Shown one piece after another: positions 5,955 to 7,697 of a stretch of DNA of 7,697 bases (position 1 is the stretch's first letter; each line of letters opens with the position of its first letter). Location of the stretch: positions 1-7,697 of the forward strand of contig CAJQMS010000150.1 in the NCBI GenBank assembly GCA_905479505.1, read 5' to 3'. Source of the DNA: an uncultured Burkholderiales Genera incertae sedis bacterium. GTDB lineage: Bacteria > Pseudomonadota > Gammaproteobacteria > Burkholderiales > Eutrophovitaceae. The position numbers were made by a program, and so were the translations under genes. The notes under the pieces are model-generated. The model saw only the letters and a program-made list of their open reading frames with translations, ran no database searches and was not told the origin of the DNA.

Positions 5955-6188
5955 ATGAAGACGTCTGTTTTTCTAGCATTTTCGCTAGTATCTATTTGGA
6001 CATCCTTAGTAGGTGTCAGTTTGTATTCCCTCGACGCGCATCTGCATTATCGCGAATTAGGCTGGGCGGTATCTATTGGATTAATTTTACTAGTCACCCA
6101 CATGGTCAATATGACTCTATATTTTAAGATCAGAGGGGATGAACCTTTTAAGTGGCACAAATATAAAACAATTGGAGCAAAAATATGA
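5955..6188 (+). CDS. Small two-helix membrane protein, first gene of hydroxylase operon
   Basis: I do not recognise this 77-residue protein as a named family. It has two predicted transmembrane helices (about residues 5-24 and 36-57), a short loop with His29, His31 and Arg33 (DAHLHYRELGW), and a basic cytoplasmic-looking tail (KWHKYKTIGAKI). GGAG at 5946-5949 gives a good ribosome site. Its stop overlaps the hydroxylase start by 4 bases (ATGA), so the two are translationally coupled and presumably made in step. An accessory, assembly or substrate-access subunit of the membrane hydroxylase is a reasonable inference from this arrangement. There is no cofactor-binding motif. It begins the run of AT-richer genes that continues to the window end. 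Confidence 0.75.
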   Translation: MKTSVFLAFSLVSIWTSLVGVSLYSLDAHLHYRELGWAVSIGLILLVTHMVNMTLYFKIRGDEPFKWHKYKTIGAKI

Positions 6189-7312
6189 GAACCCTATTTG
6201 TGAATACGCGTTACTTGATCGTACCGCTGATGTCGGTCATAACCATATTGGGGCTAATCACTGGCGGTATATATGTTTGGGCTGGTGTTGCTCTTTTCGT
6301 ATTAAGCGCGATTATAGATACTGCTACAAAAAATATTCACCTTAGAGCAGACTTCGATGAGGATGGAAATTCTTATGGAATAAAAATGCTGCAATACAGC
6401 GTTATGTATTTGATGCTGATTGTGTTCATAGCTCTGCAAATAGCGGTGGCTTGGAGAATATTTCAATACGTGAATGCTGCGCCCATCGAAATACTTAGCG
6501 CATTTGGCTTAACCATTCAATCAGGTATAACAGGAGCAAACTTGATTGGTGCAATCGTCTCGGCGGGGTTATGGGCTGGCTTGGGTATTATTTATGGTCA
6601 TGAACTGTCACACAATAAAAAAGAGGGATTTTTTGTTTCAAGGTTGATTATGTCTTTAAGTGGTGCTTCACATTTCACGTATGCGCATGTGTATCAACAT
6701 CATCTGCATCTTGGGCATGAAAAAGATCCTGCAACAGCGCCAAGAGGGCGAAATGTATACATGCACACATGGCTATCACATGCTGGCCAATGTAAATTTT
6801 CATTCGATCTTGAAAAGTCTAGATTAGAAAAAAAAGGAAAATCCTTTTTCAGTTTGGATAATAAATGGATTTTGGGATATCTCTACGCTTTACCATCAAT
6901 CGTTTTATTTGTATGGGCCGGAGGGCTTGTCGGGGTTGCCGCACTTTTAAGTCTTTGGTTAATCGCCAATTTCGAATTAGAAGCGTTAAATTTCATGGGT
7001 CATTATGGTTTGATTAGAGAGGATGGTAAGCCCGTTGAATACAGGCACTCTTGGGACAATGACTCAGTGTTTACGGACTGGTTTTTCATAGCCATCGGTC
7101 GTCAAGCCGATCACCATGTCAGAGGGGAAACCTATTTTTGGGAGCTAGACGACGTCAAAGGCCCAAACTACGGTATAGGGTATTTCAGTCTGTTTCTCAT
7201 CACTCTCGTTCCACCTTTATTCAAAAAATATGTGAAAAAGCATTTAGATAATTGGGATGAAAAATACGCTAACCAAAAAGAAAAGGAAATTGCTAGTCAG
7301 TACGGTTATTAA
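6185..7312 (+). CDS. AlkB/XylM-family membrane diiron hydroxylase
   Basis: This 375-residue integral membrane non-haem diiron monooxygenase belongs to the alkane hydroxylase (AlkB)/xylene monooxygenase (XylM) group, which hydroxylates terminal methyl groups of hydrophobic substrates. Histidine boxes seen are HELSH (139-143), HVYQHHLHLGHEKDP (168-182), NFMGHYG (269-275) and GRQADHH (305-311). Hydrophobic helices precede the first box, and another pair lies at about 228-262. Length and the C-terminal style (PPLFKKYVKKHLDNWDEKYA, 343-362) suit XylM better than long AlkB forms. Two unusual points: Gln307 stands where AlkB has His (RHSDHH), and Gly272 replaces the common Glu of NYxEHYG. GGAG 6174-6177 precedes ATG 6185, and the start overlaps the small membrane protein gene. 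Electrons presumably come from the ferredoxin encoded next. The substrate is not predictable; alkanes, aromatic methyl groups or terpenoids are all possible. Confidence 0.92.
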   Translation: MRTLFVNTRYLIVPLMSVITILGLITGGIYVWAGVALFVLSAIIDTATKNIHLRADFDEDGNSYGIKMLQYSVMYLMLIVFIALQIAVAWRIFQYVNAAPIEILSAFGLTIQSGITGANLIGAIVSAGLWAGLGIIYGHELSHNKKEGFFVSRLIMSLSGASHFTYAHVYQHHLHLGHEKDPATAPRGRNVYMHTWLSHAGQCKFSFDLEKSRLEKKGKSFFSLDNKWILGYLYALPSIVLFVWAGGLVGVAALLSLWLIANFELEALNFMGHYGLIREDGKPVEYRHSWDNDSVFTDWFFIAIGRQADHHVRGETYFWELDDVKGPNYGIGYFSLFLITLVPPLFKKYVKKHLDNWDEKYANQKEKEIASQYGY

Positions 7313-7324
7313 ATTTACCGCTCG

Positions 7325-7350
7325 GGGGTAGGCAAATGTCTACCCCTTTT
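7325..7350 (+). terminator. Terminator-like hairpin between hydroxylase and ferredoxin genes
   Basis: GGGGTAG (7325-7331) pairs with CTACCCC (7340-7346), extended by a G-U and a C-G pair around an AAAT loop, and is followed by TTTT (7347-7350). It begins 12 bases after the hydroxylase stop and ends 11 bases before the ferredoxin ATG. The T-run is short, so termination is probably partial, setting lower ferredoxin expression or protecting the upstream mRNA end. Confidence 0.6.
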
Positions 7351-7356
7351 AAAAAT

Positions 7357-7376
7357 GGGAGATGGTTATTTTTTTT
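7357..7376 (+). promoter_or_regulatory. Unusual translation start region of ferredoxin gene
   Basis: GGGAG (7357-7361) directly abuts ATG 7362, a spacing too short for normal initiation, while it sits 6 bases before an in-frame ATT (7368). Upstream, a stop at 7350-7352 closes the frame. Another ATG (7355, different frame) opens a 7-codon reading frame that ends at TAG 7376-7378, across a run of eight T (7369-7376). The true start is therefore uncertain by a few codons. Confidence 0.4.
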
Positions 7377-7670
7377 AGAAAGAAAGATCTGGAAGTGGAA
7401 TTGTCTCCTGGCTTACAGAGACTTAAATTAAAAACTGGAGATAACTTATTAGCATCAGCGCTGGATCATGGAATTAAATGGCCTTATCTATGCAGGGTTG
7501 GTAGTTGTGGGACTTGTCGATGCAAACTCATAAAGGGAAAAATAAGCCCTGAAATTGATTTCGAAAATGTGTTAAACCAGGCGCAATTAAAGGATGGTTA
7601 CATATTAGCCTGCAAAAGTAGCGTTAAAACTGACTTAGTGGTTGAGGTGACACTGCGAAATGAAACTTAG
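7362..7670 (+). CDS. Plant-type [2Fe-2S] ferredoxin, XylA N-domain-like
   Basis: This 102-residue stand-alone ferredoxin has the plant-type cluster motif C44-RVGS-C49-GT-C52 and a distal Cys84 (ILACKSS), with one extra cysteine at 54. The N-terminal pattern FFRKKDLEVELSPGLQRL, then the region from GDNLLASALDHGIKWPYLC, resembles the ferredoxin domain at the N-terminus of XylA-type reductases. It lacks the following FAD/NAD(P)H domains: the frame stops at 7668-7670. It most likely passes electrons to the adjacent AlkB/XylM-like hydroxylase, whereas true AlkB normally uses rubredoxin. A separate NAD(P)H-ferredoxin reductase would then be needed and is not seen in the window. The start ATG 7362 has an odd ribosome-site spacing. 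A weak hairpin follows the gene. Confidence 0.92.
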   Translation: MVIFFRKKDLEVELSPGLQRLKLKTGDNLLASALDHGIKWPYLCRVGSCGTCRCKLIKGKISPEIDFENVLNQAQLKDGYILACKSSVKTDLVVEVTLRNET

Positions 7671-7680
7671 GCAGTCCTAA

Positions 7681-7696
7681 CCGCTTAGGCGGCTTT
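7681..7696 (+). terminator. Possible terminator after ferredoxin gene, cut by window end
   Basis: CCGC (7681-7684) and GCGG (7689-7692) form a 4-bp GC stem around TTAG, followed by CTTT. An overlapping alternative pairs CCTAA (7676-7680) with TTAGG (7685-7689). The window ends at 7697, so the T-run cannot be judged. Confidence 0.35.
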
Positions 7697-7697
7697 G

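Noticed and set aside
5858..6127. 89-codon plus-strand frame overlapping the small membrane protein gene
   Set aside because: It is out of frame with the gene that has the good ribosome site and coupled stop, and it has low-quality composition.

Overview
This 7.7-kb window looks like chromosomal DNA from a gammaproteobacterium, probably marine or salt-tolerant. I infer this from family resemblance only: a glycine-betaine-type dimethylglycine N-methyltransferase, an AlkB/XylM-type membrane hydroxylase, long acyl-CoA synthetase tails and a QmcA-like SPFH protein. There is no rRNA, tRNA, CRISPR array or recognisable insertion sequence.

Left part (1-1316): the 3' end of an acyl-CoA synthetase gene runs by a one-base overlap into a short-chain dehydrogenase/reductase gene. 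The pair looks like a lipid or acyl-CoA metabolism operon that began upstream of the window. A convergent gap follows. Centre-left (1317-3059, minus strand): an exported cytochrome c with two CXXCH haem sites and, 204 bases upstream of it, a sarcosine/dimethylglycine N-methyltransferase-like gene without its usual partner. Centre (3060-4359, plus strand): a divergent promoter region, then an SPFH/stomatin-like membrane protein translationally coupled to a very short NfeD-like protein.

Centre-right (4360-5954): a small exported protein of unknown function, a SnoaL-like/NTF2-fold protein, and a long gap. The gap holds a possible 33-codon minus-strand gene, a G-rich tract, two adjacent hairpins and a perfect 12-bp palindrome of FNR-box type just before the next operon.

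Right part (5955-7697, plus strand): the most interesting block. It contains a 77-residue two-helix membrane protein, an AlkB/XylM-family diiron hydroxylase overlapping it by 4 bases, a terminator-like hairpin, and a stand-alone plant-type [2Fe-2S] ferredoxin that resembles the N-terminal domain of the XylA reductase. Together they look like a compact membrane hydroxylase plus its electron donor, acting on a methyl or alkyl group of a hydrophobic substrate. The hydroxylase has Gln where the AlkB family normally has one of its nine conserved iron-site histidines. No reductase gene is visible inside the window.
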